A DNA stretch of 64,000 nt from Endozoicomonas sp965208385 (GTDB lineage: Bacteria > Pseudomonadota > Gammaproteobacteria > Pseudomonadales > Endozoicomonadaceae), in contig CBDBOO010000123.1 in the NCBI GenBank assembly GCA_965208385.1, positions 1 through 64,000 on the forward strand. The letters are read 5' to 3'. Positions 38,764 through 47,884 of the stretch are shown here, piece by piece. The position numbers were made by a program, and so were the translations under genes. How positions within the stretch are numbered: the stretch's first letter is position 1; each line of letters opens with the position of its first letter. The notes under the pieces were generated by a model. The model was not told the origin of the DNA, searched no databases, and was given only the letters and a program-made list of their open reading frames with translations.

Positions 38764-40309
38764 CATCCAACATCCAGTGCAAATTATTCTCTACCTCCCA
38801 GTGCGTACGGGTTGCAGCGAGCATTTGTTCAGCTGTCATCTCTTTACTGGTTATATAAAAACGTAATGCCGTAGTAGCTATGCCGTTAATAGTTCTGTCG
38901 GCCTGAACAACACCAAACTGCTTCAATCCGGCCCATTCTTCATGGCCAGTGAGTACTTCTATATCATTGAAAGTCCAGCAGCAACGATATTCCTTGCGAC
39001 CATGTCCTTTATTCTCTGTTTCAAAAAAAATCTTTGAAACAGTCTCTGAAGAAGACTCCTGCCAATGTTTATCAATGTGTGACTGTATGTCTTTTTCAAG
39101 GTTTTTCTGGTTGCCTTTTACAGCCAATAAGTAGTCTGCCTCTTGGGTAATACACGTTTCAGCAATTGTTTTTTGACAGCTCATTGCATCTGCTGTAATC
39201 ATGCATCCTTTGAGATCAATAGCTTCAAGCAGCTCTGGTACAGCGGTAATTTCGTTGCTTTTTTTATCTACTTTTTTCTGGCCAAGTACAAGGCTAAGTC
39301 GCGAGCTCCACGCGCTGACAAGATGTACTGCTCGTTTCCCCTTACCCTTGCCACGAGAGCCTTTGAGCACTTTACCATCAATAGGAATGATGTGTGTTTC
39401 GCCATTATCATCTTCCAGTGAGTCTGGAAAAGCCGATTTAATCCATCGTGTAAAACACGCTTGAAAACAATCAGGATCTAAGGAACAGAAGGTTCTGTAA
39501 AAAGTGTCGTGTGAAGGTATTCCGGAGGGTAGCTCAAGAAATTGTCTGAACCATTCTTCTTTATCTTCGCCAAACGCCTGCATATCCTCCCAAGTATCCG
39601 CATCACAAATGATGGCGCATACTGCAATGACAAGAATATCAATAAACTTATGATCGCAGGAGGCCGCGCGACGTGCATCTTCAAGGGTTTCGAGAAATGT
39701 AATAAGTGGTTCTGGCTTTAGCATCGGATATCTGCGTAAATTGCAGAGATTTTACACATATTGGACGACGATGTATTTTTTATTGAGAATCATTCAGCTC
39801 GTGCGTAAGCCCTGGACAGGAAAGAGACCCACCACGCAATTTTTATTTGCCATTTTTTATTCAGCCCAATGATGAACAACCCCAACTCGGATAAATACTT
39901 ACCGGATAATGCAGAAAATACTGCCAGTAGCAGCGCACCAATATAGCTATGGGAAAAGCCATGGAGATGACCATCACCAGTAATCATTACTATTAACGGC
40001 TGTATATCCATAACAATTTGAGCCCAACCAAAAACCATCAAACTAAAACTACTTTGTAAAAGTGCTTTAACAATAATTCCCGGACCCATATGAAATGGTG
40101 TGAATGGCATATAACCTCCATTTTCACATGATAAATCTAAGCAGGGGAGATGATGATATTATCATGAGAGAATTTTTTCATTCTTAAAACACTACAGAAT
40201 AATGAATTACAACGTCGGGCGCATAGCAGGCTATGCAACCTGAGCTGTAATGGCATGAGTACCGAAAAAAGCATCACCTGAAAATGGGTGAAAGCAATTA
40301 TTCGGTTAC

Positions 40310-40570
40310 TTATACACTCTCTTTCTCTGTAGATTGCTCTACAGTTCTTTCACCGATCAAATTAAGAAACTTTTTATGTGTTTCACTTCGATCCCCACCA
40401 GTAGTACTGGCAATAATGAGACTTGGCAAGAACATAGAATAGGCCTTAACAAAGCGCCCGTATGTCTTCGCTCCATCTACGACAGCATTTCCAATATTTT
40501 TTGATCCCGTTGCTACACTTGAAGCACAGGATGATAAAAAGCTTAAAGCACTATCAAAGTTAGCATTCAT
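40310..40570 (-). CDS. small hypothetical protein
   Basis: An 86-residue product with a good ribosome site (AAGGAG nine bases before the ATG) on the minus strand. The middle has a moderately hydrophobic helix (FVKAYSMFLPSLIIAS) and an Ala/Ser-rich N-terminus. No family was recognised. The start is confirmed by spacing. It is the first of a minus-strand series of small genes. A palindrome with GCATAGC and GCTATGC lies about 75 bp downstream. Confidence 0.6.
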   Translation of the reverse strand: MNANFDSALSFLSSCASSVATGSKNIGNAVVDGAKTYGRFVKAYSMFLPSLIIASTTGGDRSETHKKFLNLIGERTVEQSTEKESV

Positions 40571-40822
40571 AACGAAACTCCTTTTTCAATATATGAATAT
40601 AGAGTATTCAGTGTAAAGCCAAATTCCCGATTTATTTATAACGATTGCGTAAGCTGCACTGACTAATTTTGTTTTGGATACGTACTAATGAAAAGAAATC
40701 CCCGCAACCCTGACAATTCGTGCCATTAGGCTGCCTGACAAGGTATCCGGTTGATAATATAGTTGCCAGATTCAGCCCCATAAAGTACACCCTGTAAAGC
40801 TTTAAGTAATCCACCTGAAAAC

Positions 40823-41302
40823 CTACCACTCAATCTGTATTTTTGTACCAACCTTAACCAGATCCATAAATTCATCCATTTCCGGGTTAGTCAGTGCAAC
40901 ACAACCATTAGTCCAATTAAATTTCTGGGTTATCGGCGCCAGCCAGCCCAGCCAGTTTCTCTGCCCATGCACCATGATAAAACCACCTGGAGAAACTCCC
41001 AGCTCGATTGCACGTTGCCTGTCTTGCTCATTGGGGTAACTGACGTGCATTGATCGATAAAATGATGAATTTTCATTCTTGTAATCAAGGGTATACAAAC
41101 CTTCAGGTGTCCGTTCATCACCCTCTTGCTGCTTATGCCCTTTCGGGCTTTCCCCAAATGCCACATCATACTGCCTTACGATGTTTCCTTTATCGAGCAG
41201 GTACATTGTCCTCTTTGATTTATCGATTTTCACAAGATCAACATCACCGAAACAATGACCTGATATCAAAAATAATAGGAGAATTTTAATTTTCATCAGC
41301 AT
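40823..41302 (-). CDS. L,D-transpeptidase family (YkuD) protein, secreted
   Basis: YkuD-domain enzyme, in this family used for cross-linking peptidoglycan or attaching proteins to it. The start at 41302 follows AAGG; the N-terminus MLMKIKILLLFLISGHCFG is a signal peptide. The catalytic pattern is seen as MVHGQRNWLGW...NWTNGCVAL, with the His and active-site Cys; the usual Ser before Gly is Thr-Asn. The domain starts VKIDKSKRTMYLLDKGNIVRQY and contains DERTPEGLYTLDYKN, as in the ErfK/YafK-like group. About 159 residues. The longer frame upstream adds a polar stretch before the signal peptide and is not preferred. Confidence 0.85.
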   Translation of the reverse strand: MLMKIKILLLFLISGHCFGDVDLVKIDKSKRTMYLLDKGNIVRQYDVAFGESPKGHKQQEGDERTPEGLYTLDYKNENSSFYRSMHVSYPNEQDRQRAIELGVSPGGFIMVHGQRNWLGWLAPITQKFNWTNGCVALTNPEMDEFMDLVKVGTKIQIEW

Positions 41303-41426
41303 GTAATGCCTTGACGCTCTGTAAGGTGTGTAATAGCCTACAACGCTGGATGAATCGCAGATCGAACTTAACACACTTATTCATGACAAATTACTATAAT
41401 GAAAAACAATCTATTCTGAAACATGC

Positions 41427-41744
41427 CTATTCTGAAACATGCCAGCCATTGTCTGACATTATCTTTTCTCCAACAGGAGAATCAACACTCACAAATTCCA
41501 TTTTTTTGCAGCTGACACATCTGGCTTTCAAGTAGCTTCGTAAAATAAAATAGCAGGAAAAAACTAAAACACCAACAAGACCAAACTGCAATGAAACAAA
41601 CAAAACCGGGAGAAAAACGGAGAGCAATAGTATAAAACGCCTAAATACATAATATAAATACCCCTTGAATGACAAGTGATCATATTTGTTTTTTGGCAAT
41701 CCACACTTAGCACATACATGACTGAACATTTCTATATCATCCAT
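41427..41744 (-). CDS. small membrane protein with zinc-ribbon-like cysteines
   Basis: A 105-residue protein with a CxxC pair near the start (HVCAKCGLPK), two membrane segments (about 35-70), and a second CxxC (ARCVSCKKMEF) after them. The cysteine pairs could form a zinc ribbon on the cytoplasmic side. No named family was recognised. It has the same strand as its neighbours. Confidence 0.55.
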   Translation of the reverse strand: MDDIEMFSHVCAKCGLPKNKYDHLSFKGYLYYVFRRFILLLSVFLPVLFVSLQFGLVGVLVFSCYFILRSYLKARCVSCKKMEFVSVDSPVGEKIMSDNGWHVSE

Positions 41745-42183
41745 AATTAACGATCCTGTATACTAAAAACCGAACAAAAATAATTCAAATATCATTTAAC
41801 TTAAATATTCACATAAACCCTTACAAATCATCCACTTCAAAATAACACACAGTCAAGGGTCCAATTGATCAAATATATTTTGACCTTCCCTCATGTTAAA
41901 GGCTTATTGAAATCAATTTTACAGCGATCAATATTCTCATGTTTAGTAAAACCGATAATACTATACCCATTGGAGATAAGCAGTTTAAGCATGCCTGAAA
42001 ATTTATTATAGGAAGATACTGAGATTTCCCGGTATCCATGATCTTTCGCCCAGGATTCTTGAATACTCAGCAATTTATTGGCAACCCCCTTACCTCTCCA
42101 AACGGGTAAAACGCCCCCCAACCAACTATACAAAATACCTGGTGATAGTTCATACGCAACTTTGTAGCCAACCGCTTCATTAT

Positions 42184-43443
42184 CAGGGCTTACGCACGAG
42201 CTGAATGATTCTCAATAAAAAATACATCGTCGTCCAATATGTGTAAAATCTCTGCAATTTACGCAGATATCCGATGCTAAAGCCAGAACCACTTATTACA
42301 TTTCTCGAAACCCTTGAAGATGCACGTCGCGCGGCCTCCTGCGATCATAAGTTTATTGATATTCTTGTCATTGCAGTATGCGCCATCATTTGTGATGCGG
42401 ATACTTGGGAGGATATGCAGGCGTTTGGCGAAGATAAAGAAGAATGGTTCAGACAATTTCTTGAGCTACCCTCCGGAATACCTTCACACGACACTTTTTA
42501 CAGAACCTTCTGTTCCTTAGATCCTGATTGTTTTCAAGCGTGTTTTACACGATGGATTAAATCGGCTTTTCCAGACTCACTGGAAGATGATAATGGCGAA
42601 ACACACATCATTCCTATTGATGGTAAAGTGCTCAAAGGCTCTCGTGGCAAGGGTAAGGGGAAACGAGCAGTACATCTTGTCAGCGCGTGGAGCTCGCGAC
42701 TTAGCCTTGTACTTGGCCAGAAAAAAGTAGATAAAAAAAGCAACGAAATTACCGCTGTACCAGAGCTGCTTGAAGCTATTGATCTCAAAGGATGCATGAT
42801 TACAGCAGATGCAATGAGCTGTCAAAAAACAATTGCTGAAACGTGTATTACCCAAGAGGCAGACTACTTATTGGCTGTAAAAGGCAACCAGAAAAACCTT
42901 GAAAAAGACATACAGTCACACATTGATAAACATTGGCAGGAGTCTTCTTCAGAGACTGTTTCAAAGATTTTTTTTGAAACAGAGAATAAAGGACATGGTC
43001 GCAAGGAATATCGTTGCTGCTGGACTTTCAATGATATAGAAGTACTCACTGGCCATGAAGAATGGGCCGGATTGAAGCAGTTTGGTGTTGTTCAGGCCGA
43101 CAGAACTATTAACGGCATAGCTACTACGGCATTACGTTTTTATATAACCAGTAAAGAGATGACAGCTGAACAAATGCTCGCTGCAACCCGTACGCACTGG
43201 GAGGTAGAGAATAATTTGCACTGGATGTTGGATGTTGCTTTTAACGAAGATGCTTGTCAGACAAAAGATGATAATGCATCAGAAAATTTGTCCACTTTAC
43301 GGCGCATTGCACTGAATATTCTGAAGTTAGATACCAGTAACAAACGCAGCATTAAAGGTAAGCGCAAAAGAGCGGGCTGGAGTAATTCATATCTGGCTAA
43401 ATTACTGGCTTCGTTCATATTATCCACTGGTGCGTAAGCCCTG
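42184..43443 (+). mobile_element. ISAs1-family insertion sequence, copy 2 (complete)
   Basis: 1,260 bp with terminal repeats CAGGGCTTACGCAC and a 10-bp target duplication GCTTCATTAT (42174-42183, 43444-43453). It holds one intact transposase gene. It lies 2.4 kb from copy 1 in the opposite direction and is nearly the same in sequence, so the pair can mediate inversion of the DNA between them. Confidence 0.95.
42274..43437 (+). CDS. ISAs1-family DDE transposase
   Basis: A 387-residue transposase of the ISAs1 family (related to the H-repeat proteins). The catalytic acidic residues lie in IPIDGKVLKGSRGKG (about 120), ITADAMSCQKTIAE (about 190) and the Glu of THWEVENNLHWMLDVAF. The N-terminal domain begins MLKPEPLITFLETLEDARRAASCDHKF. 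The frame is complete and the element ends are preserved, so it is probably active. Confidence 0.94.
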   Translation: MLKPEPLITFLETLEDARRAASCDHKFIDILVIAVCAIICDADTWEDMQAFGEDKEEWFRQFLELPSGIPSHDTFYRTFCSLDPDCFQACFTRWIKSAFPDSLEDDNGETHIIPIDGKVLKGSRGKGKGKRAVHLVSAWSSRLSLVLGQKKVDKKSNEITAVPELLEAIDLKGCMITADAMSCQKTIAETCITQEADYLLAVKGNQKNLEKDIQSHIDKHWQESSSETVSKIFFETENKGHGRKEYRCCWTFNDIEVLTGHEEWAGLKQFGVVQADRTINGIATTALRFYITSKEMTAEQMLAATRTHWEVENNLHWMLDVAFNEDACQTKDDNASENLSTLRRIALNILKLDTSNKRSIKGKRKRAGWSNSYLAKLLASFILSTGA

Positions 43444-43547
43444 GCTTCATTATTGACAAGAGCAACCAGAATCAAATGCTGTTTTTTGTTCAACTTCTCA
43501 TCATAATCTTCCAAGCGTCTTTTGGTAACAAATTCAGGTATTTGGTT

Positions 43548-43615
43548 CTCAACATTAATCGCTTGCTGCGAACTTCCAGTTCTCAACATTAATCGCTTGC
43601 TGCGAACTTCCAGTT
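43548..43615 (-). repeat. 34-bp tandem duplication inside the GNAT pseudogene
   Basis: Two exact 34-bp units beginning CTCAACATTAATCGCTTGC on the plus strand. As 34 is not a multiple of three, it shifts the frame. Confidence 0.95.
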
Positions 43616-43710
43616 ACAATTTTAATTTCCATTATTTTGTGTCCATCTAAAAGCATAAAACCTGTTTGCCCAGTAGCCAAAAAATTACGTTTCAAACGTT
43701 TTTGTAAAAA

Positions 43711-43743
43711 AGTTCTTGTGAAAAGTTCTTGTGAAAAGTTCTT
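43711..43743 (-). repeat. 13-bp tandem repeat, 2.5 copies
   Basis: AGTTCTTGTGAAA occurs twice and then partially, upstream of the GNAT pseudogene start. Confidence 0.9.
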
Positions 43744-43945
43744 TTCATCTTTCAACACCCTACGAGTATTAAGTCACGACACGGGCGCATAACAAAATAT
43801 TAGCCAGAGTTGTGAGGAAGTAAGACTGAAAAAACTTATCACAATATTTTCATAAGAAATTATTCAGTTACCCGCAAATGAGCTCAGTGGAGGAATGTAG
43901 TATCGATACACAAATGAAGTATTCTTTATGTGCACATCAATATTG

Positions 43946-44662
43946 TTATATATTTTTCGTCAATTGTTGAGACGACGATAAATACCCTAATTTAGAGTAC
44001 AAACTCATGGCCCTATCATTAAATGATGCAACGATGAGCCCAAACTCTTCAGCATGGCTATGTTCCCGTCAATAGTTGGGAGCACTAAAGTCCTATAAAA
44101 ACTTTATTTTCCTGCTCCACATATGGCTATTCATGAGATAGGAAGGTATCCCAGAACAAATCGCTGTTCTTTGGGCAATAAACAAATGCAATATACAAGA
44201 TTTAGTCATATCTCTACTTTATAAGGCACGTCTGTAGCCCTGTAAACATAGGGAGTAAGCAATACAACTATTGGCGGGAACATAGCCCTTCAGCATCATT
44301 TTCCATAAAATAGTCTTCAATTTTTTTCATTAGCCTAGTTGCCAGATTACTCCTCCGATACTCTGTTAGAACAACTAGCTCATTAATAAATCCTACCGTT
44401 TTTGGTTTCAAAATTATAGATTCTTGTTTTTTAATAAACCCTGATACCATACCAACTAACTTACCTTCATTTAGGGCTATAAAGGTTGTAAATTTACCAG
44501 ATGAATACAACTTATATATATATCCTTTTTAATTCTCATTTCATTAATTTCTTCAGGGGTACGATAAACCTCTTTATTCTGAAGGTAATGAAAACTGTCA
44601 AGTTCATAAAACAATGGAATTAAGTCCTCTAGATCAGAGGCTGCTGCTTTACGTATCTCCAT
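43946..44662 (-). pseudogene. GNAT acetyltransferase, split by a 232-bp element and frameshifted
   Basis: The start at 44662 follows AAGGTG and gives MEIRKAAASDLEDLIPLFYELDSF. A two-base expansion of a TA run near 44516-44524 shifts the frame after RIKKDIY; the rest continues KLYSSGKFTTFIALNEGKLVG, INELVVLTEYRRSNLATRLMKKIE with the acetyl-CoA loop, up to NDAE. There a 232-bp element is inserted, after which EFGLIVASFNDRAMSLYSKLGY follows to a TAA at 43946. Removing the element and one 9-bp duplication restores that join. It is doubly inactivated. Confidence 0.85.
44056..44287. mobile_element. 232-bp non-autonomous element, copy 1
   Basis: Ends are 23-bp inverted repeats with one mismatch, beginning GGCTATGTTCCCG. 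A 9-bp target duplication CTTCAGCAT flanks it (44047-44055, 44288-44296). The inverse of the same element lies at 47156-47386. No protein is encoded. The 9-bp duplication and GGCTnTGTT end recall the IS903 group of IS5, but no parent element is in the window. Confidence 0.92.
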
Positions 44663-44813
44663 AAACACCTTTTGTTTATTGGCCATAAAAAACTGCTCAT
44701 ATAATATACCCACCCCATCATTACCCATCATCTTTAAAATCTTGAGTTTAAAATAATGATGGAAATTATAAACTTAACACATTCATATAACTTGTAATGA
44801 AACGCAGTAACAT

Positions 44814-45347
44814 CTATTCACTTCGTTCAATTTCTATAGGGGCACGATCAAATAAAGTAATGTAACCATCGTCCTCATCTAGTTTAATAAATATTGATAA
44901 TGTTACTTTCGAAAGTTTCTCTGAAAAATCATCAAATCCCGTACCAACAGAAAAATTTAACTTTTTAGGATAATCCGTTCTCAACTCACTCTGAAGAGTA
45001 TGGAAGTTGTTTATAGCTTCTTTTGAAAGCAAAAAATCGTACTCGGTTCTCCCTGGTAGTGGTGTAAACAGTTTTTTCCTTGGTGGGAAATCTTTAATTG
45101 ATAGAACTTTTAAAGGATAATCAAGAATAGTTTTACCCTTTGATGTTTCTAAAACCATAGTCAAATCAGTTTGATCCACTTTTATTTTAACTGGCTTGTC
45201 TATTTGTATTTTTATCTTTAGCTCTTCAGGGTTTAATTCCAAAAAACTCTTTTCATCAAAAGAACTAAGTTGCAACATTGTACCCAACGGTATGCTGGAA
45301 CAACCAGATATAATCAAGCTAAACATTATGACAAAAATCCGTTTCAT
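44814..45347 (-). CDS. putative lipoprotein
   Basis: A 177-residue protein with a clear lipoprotein signal: MKRIFVIMFSLIISGCSS, where ISGC is the lipobox. The mature part is beta-rich with alternating Lys and hydrophobic residues and no recognised family (KIKIQIDKPVKIKVDQTDLTMVLE). Pattern and length recall small periplasmic lipoproteins of unknown role. Minus strand like its neighbours. Confidence 0.7.
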   Translation of the reverse strand: MKRIFVIMFSLIISGCSSIPLGTMLQLSSFDEKSFLELNPEELKIKIQIDKPVKIKVDQTDLTMVLETSKGKTILDYPLKVLSIKDFPPRKKLFTPLPGRTEYDFLLSKEAINNFHTLQSELRTDYPKKLNFSVGTGFDDFSEKLSKVTLSIFIKLDEDDGYITLFDRAPIEIERSE

Positions 45348-45979
45348 AAAAGCTCCATATAATGCCTACCTAATAGTGTCGACTACAGCTTCGACACTAG
45401 CTGCTTTATTCAGCAGCGTTACAGTGCTTCAGAACCCGTAACCTGCTTTTGTTTACTGTTAATGAGATACTACGCCCTAACTTAACCTGTTGGCTAGTTT
45501 CTTTCTTTGAGTACAGCCAGTTCTCTTATAAAAGTAAATGATCCGTATACGGTCAGATAAAAACACACCGTTGAGCATATTATTTATATAATCATCAGGT
45601 TATCCTCTCTTCTAGCCACCCCGATAAAATCAAACAATTATTAGAATAGATAAATGAAGCAGTAATTTGAGAAAAACTTCTTCTTTCTATCCCCACAAGA
45701 ATAAAACCACCATAACCGATACAAAATAAATATTGCAACCAGGTGCCGTGAAGTAAAAGCGAGGCAAACATCACTCTGAAATTGGCGACAGACGAAAGAC
45801 AGATCAGATGTAATTCAGATCAAATATTTAACTGATTTAATACTTTCCTTTGTGTATTAACCAAAGTCTGCCTGATGAATCCTGACCTTAGATTGAGATC
45901 CAAACTGCCCGTTCATACTACAACGAGGATTCAAAAGACTGATAATTTTTGATGTACACCAATCTAGAACCCTCTTCGT
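45348..45979. other. 630-bp gene-free stretch
   Basis: Only short chance frames were seen, with AT-rich sequence and no clear repeat. The large spacing between small genes is typical of this region. Confidence 0.4.
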
Positions 45980-46690
45980 CTACTGAACATTTCCTTCTAT
46001 AACTGCATATATCATAGTTTCCAGCCAGACACCCTTTAACTCTATTAAATACTTCCGGACAGTAAAATCAAAGCCACCCACACATCCATATGGCTGTAAC
46101 TCATGGCAAGGATTGGAAACAAATTCATATCTCACCAAATCAGCAGGTTTTATATACAAACCACGTTGAATCTTGATCAAAACTTCAGTCACTTTATTCA
46201 ATACTTCCTGGTTCAAAATTGAACCTACCCGGGAGCCCATAATGGTATATCTCCTATCAACCGATTTTCCGAAAGAGTCAATTATTGGAGTTTGCATCTG
46301 TAAGTTTATTGGTGAAATTAGTTTTATTTTCCGACGATTAGTATGTTCCTCTACAGAACATTCAACAACAAGGTAAAACTCACTGATTTCAAGCCAGGTA
46401 AAATGTCCGTCACACCCCTTCAGTGCGGAATCTAAAGGACTTGCACCACCATTCGATCGTAGTAAAACATTAAAATTTTTATACTGTCTTTCTAAATCAG
46501 GTCCACCAAACAGGACTGATATCCCTCTCGTCCTTCCAGCAGTCGAAGGAAAGGGCAAATCACTAAGATATCGAACACCAGTAGCCTCTTGATATAAAAG
46601 GAAAATATCCTCATTCGATAATGCCAATACATTAAGAGTCAGAACAAAGTAAAAACACCCGAAACAAGATGGCACTATGCGCTTTTTCAC
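45980..46690 (-). CDS. hypothetical secreted protein
   Basis: A 236-residue product with a probable signal peptide (KKRIVPSCFGCFYFVLTLNVLALS). The body has several Cys (GCDGHFTW, VECSVEE, SNPCHELQPYGCVGGF) which may pair in the periplasm, and a mixed alpha/beta pattern. No family was recognised. The frame is intact over 700 bp in a low-GC region, which supports it as real. Position in the minus-strand series suggests acquired DNA. Confidence 0.6.
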   Translation of the reverse strand: MKKRIVPSCFGCFYFVLTLNVLALSNEDIFLLYQEATGVRYLSDLPFPSTAGRTRGISVLFGGPDLERQYKNFNVLLRSNGGASPLDSALKGCDGHFTWLEISEFYLVVECSVEEHTNRRKIKLISPINLQMQTPIIDSFGKSVDRRYTIMGSRVGSILNQEVLNKVTEVLIKIQRGLYIKPADLVRYEFVSNPCHELQPYGCVGGFDFTVRKYLIELKGVWLETMIYAVIEGNVQ

Positions 46691-46932
46691 TAAACAACCC
46701 TACATTCAGAATATACTTGAATGTAGTATTGAATGAATAGTGAAAATCGCCAGAATTAATGCCTCCCAATATGAAATAAATCTGAACAGTGACGTAATTT
46801 CAAATATAACATGAGCCAGCGGAGCTAACTCAGGCAGCTGCTTCAAGACCACCAACATCTTAAATTTTCTTTCTTCATCCACACAGTAAAAAAATAAGTA
46901 TAATTTTCAAACACTTATAAGATTTACCAATA

Positions 46933-47617
46933 TCACAACAATTTCAACTCTAAATGACTATCTCCATCATCAAGAATCCCTATATTCTTAAAACCAATTT
47001 TTTTATAAGCAGAGGCAGCATTTTTATTAGTTGGTTTATGCATGGTTTGCAATCGTTTTCCACCTAGTACTTTAACTTCTTCCACCAAAATAGTTAATGC
47101 TTCGAATGAAAAGCCTTTCCCCTGATGTTCTTTATCAATCATAAAACGGAATAGGGCTATGTTCCCGCCAATAGTTGTATTGCTTACTCCCTATGTTTAC
47201 AGGGCTACAGACGTGCCTTATAAAGTAGAGATATGACTAAATCTTGTATATTGCATTTGTTTATTGCCCAAAGAACAGCGATTTGTTCTGGGATACCTTC
47301 CTATCTCATGAATAGCCATATGTGGAGCAGGAAAATAAAGTTTTTATAGGACTTTAGTGCTCCCAACTATTGACGGGAACATAGCCACGGAATAGCAAGT
47401 ATATGCCAGTCTCACCAGGCGTATTTTTATGGCAATAGGTTAGAAAGCCGACAACTTTTTCATCGTTGTAAATTGCTCTGGTCTGATAACGTTTTTCATA
47501 CTTTGATTGCGCTATCGAAATCGCATTAGACGCTAAATTATTCTCTTGATCAGGTTTCAGTTGAAGATGTATACAATCCAGATAATTTTCTTTTGTAACT
47601 TCTCTTAATGTTATCAT
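46933..47617 (-). pseudogene. GNAT acetyltransferase split by a 231-bp element
   Basis: The N-terminal part reads MITLREVTKENYLDCIHLQLKPDQ...YLLFR and the C-terminal part FMIDKEHQGKGFSFEALTILVEEV, with the acetyl-CoA loop HQGKGF, then NAASAYKKIGFKNIG. Removing the element and one copy of the 9-bp duplication ACGGAATAG joins L-L-F-R-F-M-I-D-K in frame. The pattern resembles spermidine/diamine acetyltransferases (PaiA/SpeG-like), a guess only. With the element in place the product stops early at 47354. Confidence 0.88.
47156..47386. mobile_element. 231-bp non-autonomous element, copy 2 (inverted)
   Basis: Same element as at 44056, in the reverse direction, with the same terminal repeats. A 9-bp duplication ACGGAATAG flanks it (47147-47155, 47387-47395). 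Both copies lie in GNAT genes, 2.9 kb apart. Confidence 0.93.
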
Positions 47618-47702
47618 TTACTTCTCATTTTTATTATTAATGCGTAACAGATACTTATAAATACTCATTTCGCATAAGTTACCGTACATATAAATTATTA
47701 TA

Positions 47703-47738
47703 ACAGGATAGATTGCCACTTCGCGCAATCTATCCTGT
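47703..47738. terminator. hairpin downstream of GNAT gene at 47885
   Basis: ACAGGATAGATTG and CAATCTATCCTGT form a perfect 13-bp stem. On the minus strand it is followed by TATAATAAT, so termination is possible but not strong. Confidence 0.5.
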
Positions 47739-47884
47739 TTCGTTATGTGCCGCTTTTATTCATGATATTTTTGAGTCGTTACCAGCTAACTTGAAATGAC
47801 TCAATATCATGATAATCGATAATTTTTTTGCTTCCTCATGCGGCCATATCAGCCGTGGTGCTCACCATTACACATTATCAATAA

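Larger units (their letters stand above)
36664..39724 (-). pseudogene. ISAs1-family transposase, interrupted by group II intron
   Basis: The same DDE transposase as at 42274. The first part (38764-39724) includes PIDGKVLKGSRGKGKGKRAV and ADAMSCQKTIAE. It is broken after HWEVENNLHWMLD, and the last 67 or so residues, starting VAFNEDACQTKDDN, are on 36664-36866. If the intron RNA still spliced, the exons would join exactly to a complete 387-residue protein. Without splicing the reading frame runs into the intron and stops after GVPQSHRIAA. Confidence 0.92.
36658..39814 (-). mobile_element. ISAs1-family insertion sequence, copy 1, carrying a group II intron
   Basis: The ends CAGGGCTTACGCAC and its complement match those of the copy at 42184-43443, and a 10-bp duplication GACAGGAAAG flanks it. 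Its length of 3,157 bp equals 1,260 bp (the uninterrupted copy) plus 1,897 bp (the intron), which fixes all four boundaries. The transposase reading frame is split by the intron. Confidence 0.95.
36440..40110 (-). pseudogene. multi-span membrane protein (possibly DUF4184-like), split by an ISAs1 element
   Basis: The N-terminal part at 39815-40110 reads MPFTPFHMGPGIIVKALLQ, then IQPLIVMITGDGHLHGFSHSYIGALLLAVFSAL, and the C-terminal part at 36440-36657 continues after the insert as ...GTFSHVFLDSIMHTDIEPFFPL, ending with a membrane span and KSKIMK. Histidine- and aspartate-rich motifs between membrane helices are typical of this hydrolase-like inner-membrane family; the family name is from memory of its pattern. 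The 10-bp target duplication GACAGGAAAG (36648-36657 and 39815-39824) brackets the insert. The restored protein would have about 168 residues. Confidence 0.75.
41891..43632 (-). pseudogene. GNAT acetyltransferase split by ISAs1 copy 2
   Basis: N-terminal part (43632 down to 43444): MEIKIVTGSSQQAINVEN, then QIPEFVTKRRLEDYDEKLNKKQHLILVALVNNE. C-terminal part (42183-41891): LYSWLGGVLPVWRGKGVANKL, the acetyl-CoA loop in GKGVANKLL, and SSYNKFSGMLKLLISNGYSI. A 1,260-bp ISAs1 copy separates them, with a 10-bp duplication GCTTCATTAT. A 34-bp tandem duplication at 43548-43615 adds a second frameshift near the N-terminus. This is the first of three GNAT genes broken by insertions here. Confidence 0.82.

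Noticed and set aside
39143..39684. Open frames opposite or overlapping the transposase copies, each seen twice
   Set aside because: They recur only because the ISAs1 element occurs twice; they are shadows of the transposase.
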